Positions 9,301-17,866 of a stretch of 64,000 bases of DNA are shown in pieces (position 1 is the first letter of the stretch; each line of letters opens with the position of its first letter). The stretch is from Micavibrio sp. UBA6139 (GTDB lineage Bacteria; Pseudomonadota; Alphaproteobacteria; Micavibrionales; Micavibrionaceae). Under the pieces are notes generated by a model. It did not search any database. It saw nothing but the letters and a program-made list of their open reading frames with translations, and had not been told where the DNA came from. The DNA lies in assembly GCA_002423285.1 (NCBI GenBank), contig DIVF01000052.1, positions 46,262-110,261 on the forward strand, in the 5' to 3' direction. Made by a program: the position numbers and the translations under genes.

Positions 9301-11356
9301 TGGTCAGATGCGTGATGGTTTCGGAACCATCCAGCTCGCCCACTTGTGTTGCAATGTTCAGCGCAATCGGTGCGTTATCCGAACCCGTTGAATTGGAAAC
9401 GGTCAGCGTTGGTTCATCAATCACCGCATCGGTGATGACACGGAAATCGTCTGTTGCCTGTGCGGATGTACCCGATGCCGGCTCAAAGGCGGTTGCCGTT
9501 GCAACCAGACCTGTCAAATCAACATCGCTGTTGGCTGGCGGTGCGAAGGTCAGACCACCATTATAGTTTTGGCCAGCTGGCAGCGTAATCGTCCATGTGC
9601 CTGTGGCGGCGTCATAGGTGCCGTCAGCATTGGTGATGGTCCAATCAGCAGAAATGCCGGTGACTTTTACGGTCAGGATTTCATTGCCTGACCCTTCCGG
9701 GTCCAGCGCGGCCTTGATCGCCACGAAGATGCTGCCATCTTCTTTCACGAACGCATCATCAACGCCCAGATTGGCCTCGATGGACGGTGTGTTGACGACA
9801 GGTTTCCATGTCAGCGTGAACGGATCAGTCGCCTGATTTGTATTGTCGGTCAGATCAAATTCATTATCGGTTGGTGAGTCTTTCGAGAAGACAGTCACGG
9901 TCAAAGGAACGCTGCCGAAGTAATCTTTTGGTGCGGTTGCGGTCAAGCCAAGCAACTGGTTCGGGGTGAATTCCCATGAACCATTGCCCAGATCTGTCCC
10001 GCTCGAGAACGTAATACCGTCCTTGATGCCGGAAACAACATATTTCACGATGGTTTCTGAACCGTCATTGTCGGTTACGCCGCCTGTGATGTTCACAGCC
10101 AGTGTCGTATTTTCAAGACCAACATTGTCTTTACCATCAACATTCGGCGCATCAGCAACTGCATCAACGATCACATCAACTGTGCCTGTGACGGATGTTT
10201 GTGCGCCTGTTGTGATGTTGGTGTTTGTAACCGTGACCACCAGATTTGGCAGGTCAACGTCGCTGTCGCCTGGCGGGTGCAGGATTGGGCCGCCGGAGAA
10301 TGTACCGCCACCCAGCAGGGTGATTGTCCATGTGCCTGTTGCAGGATCGTATGTGCCAAGGCCCGGATCAACGGTCCAAGTGGACGGGATACCGGTAATG
10401 GTCGCCGTTGTGTTGACGTTTGGAACGCCGTTCGAGGACACTTCAATGGCCAGCAAGACGCTGCCGTCTTCCTTCACCTGAACGTCTTCTGTTTCAAAAG
10501 ATGGGGCTGTTGATGGTGTCGCAACACGCACATCAGCCGCCGGAGCGTAATCAAATTCTGGCAGACCAAACGCCAAGGCTGTCGGGCCGAGCGGACCAAC
10601 AGGCGCAGGCGCGCCCAGCGGTGCAGCTTCAACAGCGGATTGATAACCGAAACCACCACGGTTTCCAGCAGCCGCACCACCGGCTTCACCGGCAGCAGGT
10701 TCAACCTTGGCCAGTTCTTCAGCGATCTGGGCAATGTTTTGTTGCTCTTGTTTTTCGGCAGCGGCTTCTTTTTGTTCCTGCATGTCGTTCATGCGGGCCA
10801 TATCCAGCAATTTGATGCCGTCAATAACGCGGCCCTCTGCCAGTGTCAGAACAGGCGGGTTGGAACCGCTCATCACATCAGCAAAGCCAGCGATAATCAG
10901 TTTCGCGCCATCGGCAAAGCTGATGACGAGATTGCCACCTTCCATGCTGGTTTGTGCGGCGGTGGGATCAAAGCCCAGAACATAGGTCTGGCCTGGCTCA
11001 AGTGTCACTTGTGTTGTTTGACCGGCTTGCGGGAGGCCGAGTGTTACGACTTTCACATCAACATTTGGAATGGCGAAGCTGTTGCTTGTTTCTGCCAAAG
11101 GCCCTGTGGCGGACAGGGTATCAAACAGTTTTTGTGTGTCGATGGTCTGACCATCAGCAAGCGTCAATTTCGCGCCTTGCTGGCTCAGATCCTTGAAATT
11201 TTCGATGGTGACGGAGGAGCCGTCCGTCTTGGTGATGACAAGAGCACCGCCGCTGGTCAGGGACATGCCCTTAATATCAGCCGTCGTGAAATTCAGGGTT
11301 GGGGCTTGTGTGCCGGAACCTGCTGTGTTGACTGCTGCTGCATCTTGCTTTGCCAT
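6365..11356 (-). CDS. giant vWA- and RTX-containing type I secreted surface protein
   Basis: A 1663-residue protein with no Sec signal. Residues ~37-79 and ~141-184 are two copies of one small module (ALVITKTDGSSVTIENF / NLVISFADGAKLIIAGF, each followed by a TLA(D/E)G(Q/R) turn). A charged helix (~190-218) and a Gly/Ala linker containing PAAG (220-223) and AAAG (228-231) follow. From ~285 to ~1200 there are cadherin/VCBS-like beta repeats, including two copies carrying VKEDGS and GTWTITL. A von Willebrand A domain starts near 1230 with the MIDAS motif DVSGSMGS. RTX nonapeptides (GGDGNDFIFG type) lie at ~1523-1555, then a type I secretion C-terminal domain. The start has an AAGGAG ribosome binding site. 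It is likely a calcium-dependent adhesin exported through a TolC-like duct such as the neighbour. Confidence 0.93.
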   Translation of the reverse strand: MAKQDAAAVNTAGSGTQAPTLNFTTADIKGMSLTSGGALVITKTDGSSVTIENFKDLSQQGAKLTLADGQTIDTQKLFDTLSATGPLAETSNSFAIPNVDVKVVTLGLPQAGQTTQVTLEPGQTYVLGFDPTAAQTSMEGGNLVISFADGAKLIIAGFADVMSGSNPPVLTLAEGRVIDGIKLLDMARMNDMQEQKEAAAEKQEQQNIAQIAEELAKVEPAAGEAGGAAAGNRGGFGYQSAVEAAPLGAPAPVGPLGPTALAFGLPEFDYAPAADVRVATPSTAPSFETEDVQVKEDGSVLLAIEVSSNGVPNVNTTATITGIPSTWTVDPGLGTYDPATGTWTITLLGGGTFSGGPILHPPGDSDVDLPNLVVTVTNTNITTGAQTSVTGTVDVIVDAVADAPNVDGKDNVGLENTTLAVNITGGVTDNDGSETIVKYVVSGIKDGITFSSGTDLGNGSWEFTPNQLLGLTATAPKDYFGSVPLTVTVFSKDSPTDNEFDLTDNTNQATDPFTLTWKPVVNTPSIEANLGVDDAFVKEDGSIFVAIKAALDPEGSGNEILTVKVTGISADWTITNADGTYDAATGTWTITLPAGQNYNGGLTFAPPANSDVDLTGLVATATAFEPASGTSAQATDDFRVITDAVIDEPTLTVSNSTGSDNAPIALNIATQVGELDGSETITHLTITGVPAGATLSAGTYNAGTDTWTLSRAELTGLTMTPVRGVSDVYTLTVTTFAQETNLSGIEYDLTDNNAQKSATLTVTVRDDLPKDLNAPAVSVDETTLHTAPTVTVTNTLTANFGSDTPGSFAFTGTGPTGLTSGGKPVTVALSGTTYTATADGKTIFTMTLNATTGKYDFKLVGTLDHSNTADHDDVMTLNFGVKATDADGDAITGTVAVKVYDDGLTANDDFASVDASIRVVSGTVTPNDSFSQDVANKVSAIAFGSESKAVSANGETTINGANGTLVIKADGTYTYTLHANAGSGSTTNIALKSTDVAGTQNSVTLNGVTISIGTPEYGVQGGGDLVWVNQSTGQGVGISSGGSDKVWPVGEKLVVNPADLASTMKLTLSDLGNNVGDTINLRVFTADGQSVVKSFTVSAAEITNNNQTFTINSTDVGGKLIDRVEVYSPNSSFMLKDVGVTYPGSIAGPDQFTYTLKDGDGDTDTAVLTFNVLKPTLIVGENVDDKPGSTTPYEVGTGTGTITGGAAGDILVGDVGGSSMQNVNKDYNIVMMLDVSGSMGSKNNPQDRMYKLIQAVKNLAADLDQYQGGVVKIHFVPFSTGVGQERTFDLSVDSLESIYNYIGNLDGNGYTNYEAPMQAAIEWMEDAKAANPNADRISYFISDGEPNRMVDNNGNVISTNYGSGEAMDHIRGDADYPGSSNDDNVSEIDKLQTLSEVIGVGIALGSNSTNFGYLKEIDSDGVAINVQDSDDLYKDLDGASPLNNLADVGNDVLNGGNGVDYIFGDSINTDNLARTYGVDLPEGSGWAVFNQLITQDNWTEARIVDHIRTHAAELAHESVGDNGQTRGGGNDTIYGGDGNDFIFGQEGNDHIYGGAGNDTLYGGSGENTFHYVGNDGHDTIKDFKIGEGDVLDLSELLGDINGFTQAAINDFVFATTQNGNTVISVDVTGSGNVANAQAIATLQGVATTDLNDLLNAHTLQTNV

Positions 11357-11844
11357 GTCTTGCTTCTCCTTGAAAACTGCCCCCCGCCAGGGCGAGCCGT
11401 ATGTTGATTTGAACCGTGTGTTAATAACGCTTTCTTAAACGAAACGGAATGGCGATGTTTTATATGTTCCGCCGTCCGGAGTCAAACTTTATTATGTTAA
11501 TGCCCCTAGAGAAGTGCAGGATTCATCGTCCTGATTTTACTGAAAATATCCGGGTTTTTGCCGGCAGCCTTTTTGACCGCATCCACGCCATCCACCCTTG
11601 CAATTCTGTCTGGTTGAAACTGGTTCATATTACACCCCGTCGCCTTCTAAAAATATGCATTGTTTTCAATGCATTATGGTCTAAATCCTGTATGGTCTGG
11701 CCCTGATAAGCATCGCCGCGATGGCATTGCACCCCGCACGGCAGACCCCCATCACTCTATAGGGCCATTGTTGGCATCATACGGGCAAGTGGTTACCAAG
11801 AGGTTATGAAGGGTCAGGTTTTTTTACGCCTCGAGCCGGGATTC
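11357..11844. other. intergenic region, no convincing gene
   Basis: 488 bases between the adhesin start and the gabD stop, both genes on the minus strand. The adhesin promoter must lie in or near 11357-11500, which is locally AT-rich. An 85-codon frame on the plus strand (11449-11706) has neither ribosome binding site nor protein-like composition and is not called. Confidence 0.5.
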
Positions 11845-13302
11845 CTATACCCCTCCAATCAGCATGTACTTTATGGTAATAAAGTCATCGATCCCGTATT
11901 TGGATCCTTCGCGCCCAATCCCCGATTCCTTAACGCCACCAAATGGCGCACCTTCATAGGACAGGAGCGATTCGTTAATCGCGACCATTCCATATTCCAG
12001 CGCTTCGGCAACGCGGAAGGCCTGCCCGAGTTCACGCGTAAAGAAATAGGACGCCAGACCAAACCGTGTGTCATTGGCCAGCGCAATCACATCTTCTTCT
12101 GTCTTGAACCGGAACAACCCGGCGACAGGGCCAAATGTTTCTTCGCGGCTGATCAACATGTCGGGAGTCACCCCGGTCAGCACGGTCGGTGTGAAGAATA
12201 ATGGGCCTTGTGCATCGCCCTCACCACCATGGGCGACCTTGGCCCCTTGCTTCAGCGCATCGGCGATATGGTTGCGAACCTTGGCGATACCGTCTTCGTT
12301 TATCATCGGGCCGATCTGAACACCGTCACGATCACCGGGACCAATCTTCAATGCGGCTACGCGCTCCACCAGTTTTTTGGTGAAGGCGTCATAGACGCTG
12401 TCTTGGACATAGATGCGGTTGGCGCAGATACAAGTTTGCCCGGCATTGCGGAATTTGCTGATGATCGCACCATCCGCTGCCTTATCCAGATCTGCCGATT
12501 CAAAAACGATGAAGGGGGCATTGCCGCCCAGCTCCAGTGAAACTTTTTTCACGGTCGATGAAGATTGCTTCATCAAAATTTTGCCCACCTCCGTGGACCC
12601 GGTGAAAGAAATCTTCCGCACATCTTCATGCGTGGTTAGCATTTCACCAATTGCCGGGGCGGCGTGCAGATCGCCGGTCACGATGTTAAAAACACCTGCC
12701 GGAATGCCCGCTTGTTCAGCCAGCACCGCCAAAGCCAGGGCGGAGAACGGTGTATCTTCCGCCGGTTTCAAAACCGCTGTACAGCCCGCCGCAAGGGCCG
12801 GGGCGAGTTTCCGGGTGATCATCGAGCTTGGGAAATTCCACGGCGTAATCGCGCCAACCACGCCAATCGGTTCTTTCGTCACGATAATCCGCGCATCGGA
12901 TTTATGGGACGGGATGGTATCACCGTAAATACGGCGCCCCTCTTCGGCATACCAGTCAACAAAGGCTGCGCCGCCCAGAACTTCACCGCGCGCTTCGGCG
13001 AAGGGTTTACCCTGTTCCGCACTCAGCAAGGAAGCCAGCGCATCGGCATTGGCAATAATCAGGTCCGACCATTTGCGCAAAATTTTTGCGCGGTCCTTGG
13101 CCAGCACTTTACGCCAAAGGGGGAAGGCCGCCGATGCCGCCTCAATCGCGCGTTTTGTTTCAGCAGCACCCATATTCGGCACATGCCCCAGCACCGCGCC
13201 CGTGGCCGGATTTGTTACCGGGAATGTCGCACCATTATCAGCACCCACCCACAGACCGTTGATGTAGGTTTTGTCGCGTAAATAGTCTTGGAAGGCCGCC
13301 AT
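11845..13302 (-). CDS. gabD: NAD(P)-dependent succinate-semialdehyde dehydrogenase
   Basis: A 485-residue aldehyde dehydrogenase of the GabD branch, oxidising succinate semialdehyde to succinate, the last step of the GABA shunt. The active-site glutamate is in SLELGGNAPFIVF (~residue 254) and the nucleophilic cysteine in NAGQTCICANR (~288). The cofactor-binding phrase GAITPWNFPSSMITRK (~150) and the ending YGIDDFITIKYMLIGG match GabD proteins closely, at the usual length. The start has an AGGGA ribosome binding site eight bases upstream. No gabT transaminase is adjacent. Other semialdehydes such as glutarate semialdehyde are possible substrates. Confidence 0.92.
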   Translation of the reverse strand: MAAFQDYLRDKTYINGLWVGADNGATFPVTNPATGAVLGHVPNMGAAETKRAIEAASAAFPLWRKVLAKDRAKILRKWSDLIIANADALASLLSAEQGKPFAEARGEVLGGAAFVDWYAEEGRRIYGDTIPSHKSDARIIVTKEPIGVVGAITPWNFPSSMITRKLAPALAAGCTAVLKPAEDTPFSALALAVLAEQAGIPAGVFNIVTGDLHAAPAIGEMLTTHEDVRKISFTGSTEVGKILMKQSSSTVKKVSLELGGNAPFIVFESADLDKAADGAIISKFRNAGQTCICANRIYVQDSVYDAFTKKLVERVAALKIGPGDRDGVQIGPMINEDGIAKVRNHIADALKQGAKVAHGGEGDAQGPLFFTPTVLTGVTPDMLISREETFGPVAGLFRFKTEEDVIALANDTRFGLASYFFTRELGQAFRVAEALEYGMVAINESLLSYEGAPFGGVKESGIGREGSKYGIDDFITIKYMLIGGV

Positions 13303-13399
13303 AGTGATTCCCTATTCATCAGATTCAAAAGTCAGGAAAAAGAGATTAGGCCGCAGACCCCCCATTGGCAAGCAGGGCACGGCGAACTAATATTGATGT

Positions 13400-13891
13400 A
13401 TGAGCACAGAAAAACCCATCTTTCGCCTGTCCCCTTTTGTTTTGTTTCCGACGCTGTTCGTCCTGTTGGGCGCGTTTGTCGGGAATGCGACGCGGCCCGA
13501 TATTGACGGGTGGTACCAGAATGCGGAAAAAGCCGCGCTGAACCCGCCGGACTGGGTCTTTGGGGTGGTGTGGAGCCTTCTTTACGTCATGATGGGTCTG
13601 GCCTTTGCCCTGCTGTGGCGTTTGCCAGAATCCAACCCGCATAAACAATTCCTGCAGCTCCTCTTTGTCGGGCAATTGGTTTTAAATCTGGCGTGGAGCT
13701 TCGTGTTTTTCCAGCTGCATTTATTGTGGCTGGCCACGGCCTGGGTTGTGGTGCTGGGTGCAATTGTTTTATTTTTCATAGTGCGGGCGTGGCCGGTATG
13801 CAAGGGCGCGGCACTTTTGCTGATCCCCTATCTCGGGTGGTTATGCTTCGCACTTTATCTGAGTGCGTCGGTTGCCGCCCTGAATCCTTAA
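13400..13891 (+). CDS. tspO: TspO/MBR family tryptophan-rich membrane protein
   Basis: A 163-residue integral membrane protein with five predicted helices, the TspO/MBR (translocator protein) fold. Visible signatures are a WYQNAEKAALNPPDWVFGVVWSLLYVMMG-like loop and helix II near residues 38-66, the LNLAWSFVFF helix (~95), and LLIPYLGWLCFA (~137). The family binds porphyrins and, in Rhodobacter, tunes pigment gene expression to oxygen. The role here is not known. It is transcribed alone, divergent from gabD. Confidence 0.93.
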   Translation: MSTEKPIFRLSPFVLFPTLFVLLGAFVGNATRPDIDGWYQNAEKAALNPPDWVFGVVWSLLYVMMGLAFALLWRLPESNPHKQFLQLLFVGQLVLNLAWSFVFFQLHLLWLATAWVVVLGAIVLFFIVRAWPVCKGAALLLIPYLGWLCFALYLSASVAALNP

Positions 13892-14014
13892 TAAAATCTG
13901 CCCAAAGGCCGCAGATCCGCTTTTATTGCGGCACGATCCGTTATAGCCTGTCTTGGTATTTTAGGCTTTTCGCCGTTCGGCACCCGCTGCGGCAACACCG
14001 AGGATTTTCATACG

Positions 14015-14530
14015 ATGGCATTTAAATTTGAAAAACTTTCCATCCTTGTTGTCGAAGACACAGGGCCGATGTTGAAATTGATCGTATCGGTTCTGGAATC
14101 TCTGGGTGTCGGGCAGGTCTATTCCGCCGATAATGGCGAACGCGGTTTTGAAACCTTCAAGCGCGTCAATCCAGACATCGTGATTTCCGATTGGCACATG
14201 AAACCATTGACCGGCATTGATCTGACATTGGAAATCCGTAAAAATCCAGCGTCCCCTAACCGGACCGCCCCCATCATTCTGGTGACGGGGTATAGCGCGA
14301 TGAGCCGCGTCTCCGAAGCACGCGATGCGGGTGTCACAGAATTTTTGATCAAACCTTTTTCCGCGAATGATCTGGCAAAGCGTATTGCTTATGTCATCAA
14401 CAAGCCGCGTGATTTTATTGATCTTAGCACCTATTTCGGACCAGATCGCCGCCGCCGTGTAACACCAGGTTATAGCGGGCCGCTGCGCCGTCAGGCGGAT
14501 TCAGCACCCGCGCAATCCGTCGCCCGTTGA
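14015..14530 (+). CDS. single-domain response regulator (CheY-like)
   Basis: A 171-residue protein with one receiver domain over residues ~8-130 and no output domain. Acidic residues VVED (~13-14), the phospho-acceptor Asp in DIVISDWHM (~57), the T in LVTGYS (~89) and the K in FLIKPF (~112) are all present. A ~40-residue basic tail with GPDRRRR follows. The gene begins with a GAGG ribosome binding site and is 32 bases upstream of a helical protein gene (14563-15090), probably in one operon. Such stand-alone receivers pass a signal by protein contact. No histidine kinase or chemotaxis cluster lies nearby, so the output is unknown. Confidence 0.92.
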   Translation: MAFKFEKLSILVVEDTGPMLKLIVSVLESLGVGQVYSADNGERGFETFKRVNPDIVISDWHMKPLTGIDLTLEIRKNPASPNRTAPIILVTGYSAMSRVSEARDAGVTEFLIKPFSANDLAKRIAYVINKPRDFIDLSTYFGPDRRRRVTPGYSGPLRRQADSAPAQSVAR

Positions 14531-14562
14531 TAAAAAAATAACCGCACACAAGGTATAAGACT

Positions 14563-15090
14563 ATGTCCTCAACATCCGCTGAAAAAGCCCGCGTTATTAA
14601 AGCCAACCTGATGCTGCAAGCCAAGGTCGGATCAGGAACCATCGAAGAAGAAAAAATTCAAAAGATGGAAAAAACCATGGAAGAAGCAAAAGTCGATTTT
14701 GCACCCATGGCAAATATTTTCCTGAATGAACTGGCCGTAGCGATTTCACAAGCACGCACCATGACCGACGCCACCAGCAAAAGCACCGATGCCGTGATCG
14801 CCGCCATGACCGAACCAGTCATGCAGATCAAAGCCAATGCCGCAATGTTTGATTACCAGCTGGTCGGCAATCTGGCCAATATCGTTTTGAACTTTTTGGA
14901 GAACATCGAAGGCATTGATAAAACCGTCATTGAAATTGTCGATGCCCACCAGAAAACCCTCAGCATCATCGTAAAAAGCAAAATGATGGGCACGGGTGGC
15001 GAATACGGCCAGAAAATCGAAGCAGAGCTGAAGGATGCCTGTAAGCGTTATTTCACCAAACGCGGCACCGAGGCTGTTTTCGTTGAATAA
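14563..15090 (+). CDS. helical protein in operon with response regulator, unknown function
   Basis: A 175-residue soluble protein, almost entirely helical by composition: long heptad-like stretches EEKIQKMEKTMEEAKVDFA and AVAISQARTMTDATSKS, no signal peptide or membrane segment. I do not recognise the family. It begins 32 bases after the single-domain response regulator and is presumably its partner, for example a phosphotransfer or docking protein. No conserved histidine-phosphotransfer motif is obvious: the only histidine is in VDAHQKTLSI (~residue 130). Confidence 0.8.
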   Translation: MSSTSAEKARVIKANLMLQAKVGSGTIEEEKIQKMEKTMEEAKVDFAPMANIFLNELAVAISQARTMTDATSKSTDAVIAAMTEPVMQIKANAAMFDYQLVGNLANIVLNFLENIEGIDKTVIEIVDAHQKTLSIIVKSKMMGTGGEYGQKIEAELKDACKRYFTKRGTEAVFVE

Positions 15091-15168
15091 TTCCTGCAAT
15101 TCTTGACGCCCCCTCCAGAAATGGCGTATTGATCCCCCCTCTTAAAAACAAACCGGGGTTATACAATT

Positions 15169-15456
15169 ATGGGTCTTTCCAGCCGTTGCGGTCTTCTTTT
15201 AGCGATTGGTCTTTCGATGGGTGTGGCGCGCAGCACATTGTCGCTGGGGACCGCCTTCCGCATTGCTCAATTGGTAAACCCGCCAGCCAATGACTACCCT
15301 CCGTTCAAGGCACGGCAATACCGCGACACGACCGCCGCGCATTATAATCATGCCGCCCGCTATAAATGCGTCACCGGCAAAGCCCATGGCTTCGCGCCAC
15401 CTTCGCGCCCGTCAAAGCACAAGGGTTATCCGCGCAGTACCGGGCGTTTTTACTAA
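15169..15456 (+). CDS. possible small secreted basic protein
   Basis: A 95-residue frame with a weak signal-peptide-like start (CGLLLAIGLSMGVARS) and a basic, Tyr/Pro/His-rich remainder. The ribosome binding site is poor (GGGG 11 bases before ATG). It ends 11 bases before the converging serA stop. Composition is compatible with a small exported protein, but it could be a chance frame. Confidence 0.4.
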   Translation: MGLSSRCGLLLAIGLSMGVARSTLSLGTAFRIAQLVNPPANDYPPFKARQYRDTTAAHYNHAARYKCVTGKAHGFAPPSRPSKHKGYPRSTGRFY

Positions 15457-15467
15457 AAGTGCGTTTT

Positions 15468-17051
15468 TTAAAAGCTAAGCAGTTTGGCCTGACGCACCTG
15501 TTTTAACGATGCGATCTTGTCAAACACGCTTGATGGGATGGCATCATCGATGGAGACAAGCGCAATCGCACTTGAACCACCGGGGATGCGGCCCAGACGG
15601 AAATCGGCAATATTCACACCGGCATCGCCCAGCAGCATCCCAACAGCCCCGATCAAACCGGGCGTATCGTCATTGCGGATAAATAACATCTGACCCGATG
15701 CACCCGTTTCAATTGGCACACCTTCAATATCCATGATCCGGGCTTCGCGGCCCGCGAATAATGTCCCGGTGATGGACCGTGCGCCGTCCTTGGTCGTCAC
15801 AGTGACGATGATGGCGGTGTGGAAATCTTCACACGATTCCGTACGTGTTTCAGAAATCGCAATGCCGCGTGACTTGGCCGCCTCTGGCGCGTTCACCATG
15901 TTAATGCCGCTTAAGGTCGGGCGGAATAACGCCGCCAGCACCGCCGCCGTCAAAGGCCGCGTATTCAGCGTTGCGACATGCCCCTGATAGGCAATATCGA
16001 TTTTGCTGAAGGCATCATCAACAACCTGCCCAGCGAACCCGCCCAGCAATGTTGCCAGATCCATATAGGGCTTCAGGCGCGGGGCGTCTTCCGCCGAAAT
16101 GGACGGCATATTGATCGCATTGGTCACCGCGCCGCTCAGCAGGAATTCAGACATTTGTTCCGCCACCTGAATGGCGACATTTACCTGCGCTTCGGCGGTC
16201 GATGCGCCCAGATGTGGTGTGCAGACAACATTCGGATGTCCGAACAAAATATTTGTCTTGGCCGGTTCTTCTTCAAACACATCCAGCGCCGCCCCGGCAA
16301 CATGACCGCTATCCAGCGCCAGTTTCAAATCGGCCTCCACAATCAAACCACCGCGCGCGCAGTTAATGATGCGAATACCCGGTTTCATTTTGGCGATTGC
16401 CGCTGCATCAATCAGGTTGCGCGTGGAATCCACCAGCGGTGTGTGCAACGTGATAAAATCAGCGCGTGGATATAATTCATCCAGCGTTTCAACTTTCTCA
16501 ATGCCCATATCGCGGGCGCGGTCAGCAGACAAGAACGGATCAAAGGCCACAACCTTCATCTGCAAGCCCACAGCGCGTGCCGCCACGATCGACCCGATAT
16601 TACCGCAGCCAATAATACCAAGGGTTTTGCCGTATAGCTCAACCCCCATGAATTTTGATTTTTCCCATTTCCCAGCATGGGTGGATTGGTTGGCTTCTGG
16701 AATCTGACGCGCCAGCGCGAACATCATCGCAAGCGCATGTTCCGCCGTGGTAATGGAATTGCCAAAAGGTGTATTCATGACCACAACACCCGCCGCCGTT
16801 GCCGCTGCCACATCAATGGTATCAACGCCGATCCCGGCGCGTCCCACAACTTTCAAGCGCGGCAGCCCCGCCTGAATGACGTCTTCGGTAATTTTCGCGG
16901 ATGAACGCGCAGCAATGCCGTCATATTGACCCGCAATGGCAGCGATTTCTTCGGGGGACAAGCCTACCTTAATATCAACCTCAATGCCGTTGTTTTTGAA
17001 AATCTGTTCGGCAAGCGGATCCATTTTATCGGCGATCAGAACTTTTGGCAT
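15468..17051 (-). CDS. serA: D-3-phosphoglycerate dehydrogenase
   Basis: A 527-residue SerA, first enzyme of phosphorylated serine synthesis (3-phosphoglycerate to 3-phosphohydroxypyruvate, NAD-linked). It is the long form: a catalytic and nucleotide-binding part (Rossmann motif LGIIGCGNIGSIVA at ~145, RGGLIVEADL at ~234, catalytic His in TPHLGAST at ~283), an intervening ASB domain, and a C-terminal ACT domain (residues ~455-527) starting near MLFIRNDDTPGLIGAVG. The ACT domain gives serine feedback inhibition in some relatives. serC lies 815 bases upstream on the same strand, with a DNA methyltransferase gene in opposite orientation in between. Confidence 0.96.
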   Translation of the reverse strand: MPKVLIADKMDPLAEQIFKNNGIEVDIKVGLSPEEIAAIAGQYDGIAARSSAKITEDVIQAGLPRLKVVGRAGIGVDTIDVAAATAAGVVVMNTPFGNSITTAEHALAMMFALARQIPEANQSTHAGKWEKSKFMGVELYGKTLGIIGCGNIGSIVAARAVGLQMKVVAFDPFLSADRARDMGIEKVETLDELYPRADFITLHTPLVDSTRNLIDAAAIAKMKPGIRIINCARGGLIVEADLKLALDSGHVAGAALDVFEEEPAKTNILFGHPNVVCTPHLGASTAEAQVNVAIQVAEQMSEFLLSGAVTNAINMPSISAEDAPRLKPYMDLATLLGGFAGQVVDDAFSKIDIAYQGHVATLNTRPLTAAVLAALFRPTLSGINMVNAPEAAKSRGIAISETRTESCEDFHTAIIVTVTTKDGARSITGTLFAGREARIMDIEGVPIETGASGQMLFIRNDDTPGLIGAVGMLLGDAGVNIADFRLGRIPGGSSAIALVSIDDAIPSSVFDKIASLKQVRQAKLLSF

Positions 17052-17151
17052 GATGGCAGGCCCTCTATTTGTTTTGTTATATGCGTTACACCCACTCGAT
17101 TTATATCAGCCGCCAGCGTAAACTCAAAAACCTTTGAAGGAAGAAAGCCGT

Positions 17152-17820
17152 ATGACAAACAAGAATTCAAACATGATCACCCTGCCCTATAAAATTGAAC
17201 GCGCCGCCCCACCCTTTGCCGGGGAAGGATTACAATCACCCGACACATTGGCGCGCCATTTTGTCGGTGAATACACAAAGCGTGGCGACAAGGTCTTTGA
17301 CCCCTTCGCAGGACTGGGCACAACCTTATTCGTGGCCGAAGCCATGGGCCGCACCCCTTACGGCATCGAAGCCGACGGTGATCGCCGCGACTGGGTCGCT
17401 GGACAATTGGAACACTGGACCCACCTGATCCATCAGGACGCCGGAAAGATGGATAAGCTCAATTTTCCTAAACAGGATTTTTGCATCACCTGCCCGCCTT
17501 ATATGAAGCGCACAGATACATGGAACCCGCTTTATGCAGGCGACCCGAAATATAAGGGGTATGACGCGTATCTGCGCCGCATGGGAACAATCTTTTCAAA
17601 ACTGCCGCTCGTCATGAAGCGCAACGCCACCGTGATTGTTCAGGCCGATAATATCGCCGGAAAAACCTACACCCCCCTCGTCGCCGATTTTATTCAAGTG
17701 ATCAGCAAACATTTGACCCTTGAAAACGAAATTATCGTGACGTGGAAAATACCCGCGCCGCAGGCATTAAACCCCACCCACACGCATTGCCTGATTTTCA
17801 AGAATAACAAGAAAAAGTAA
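17152..17820 (+). CDS. orphan DNA (N4/N6) methyltransferase-like protein
   Basis: A 222-residue class I methyltransferase with the order of DNA amino-methylases. SAM-binding motif I is FDPFAGLGTT (residues 49-58). The catalytic motif IV is TCPPY (113-117), where most family members have (D/N/S)PPY. There is no target-recognition domain of usual size and no restriction gene nearby. ATG 17152 is used because of a GGAAG ribosome binding site; a TTG six codons earlier has none. It is inserted between serC and serA on the opposite strand, which suggests later arrival, though its GC content matches the surroundings. The substrate could be DNA or RNA; I cannot tell from sequence alone. Confidence 0.82.
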   Translation: MTNKNSNMITLPYKIERAAPPFAGEGLQSPDTLARHFVGEYTKRGDKVFDPFAGLGTTLFVAEAMGRTPYGIEADGDRRDWVAGQLEHWTHLIHQDAGKMDKLNFPKQDFCITCPPYMKRTDTWNPLYAGDPKYKGYDAYLRRMGTIFSKLPLVMKRNATVIVQADNIAGKTYTPLVADFIQVISKHLTLENEIIVTWKIPAPQALNPTHTHCLIFKNNKKK

Positions 17821-17828
17821 GGGGTAGT

Positions 17829-17852
17829 ATGAAAGGGGGATTCCCCCCCCTT
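17829..17852. terminator. G5/C-run hairpin between convergent genes
   Basis: GAAAGGGGG and CCCCCTTC arms flank a short loop in the 46-base gap between the methyltransferase stop (plus strand) and the serC stop (minus strand). T-runs are weak on both sides. Confidence 0.5.
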
Positions 17853-17866
17853 CACCCCAATACTCT

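Noticed and set aside
10640..11407. 255-codon and several other long plus-strand frames across 6.4-11.4 kb
   Set aside because: All lie antisense to the vWA/RTX gene, whose biased codons leave open frames on the other strand.
11449..11706. 85-codon plus-strand frame in the adhesin-gabD gap
   Set aside because: No ribosome binding site, no protein-like pattern, and it lies where a promoter is expected.
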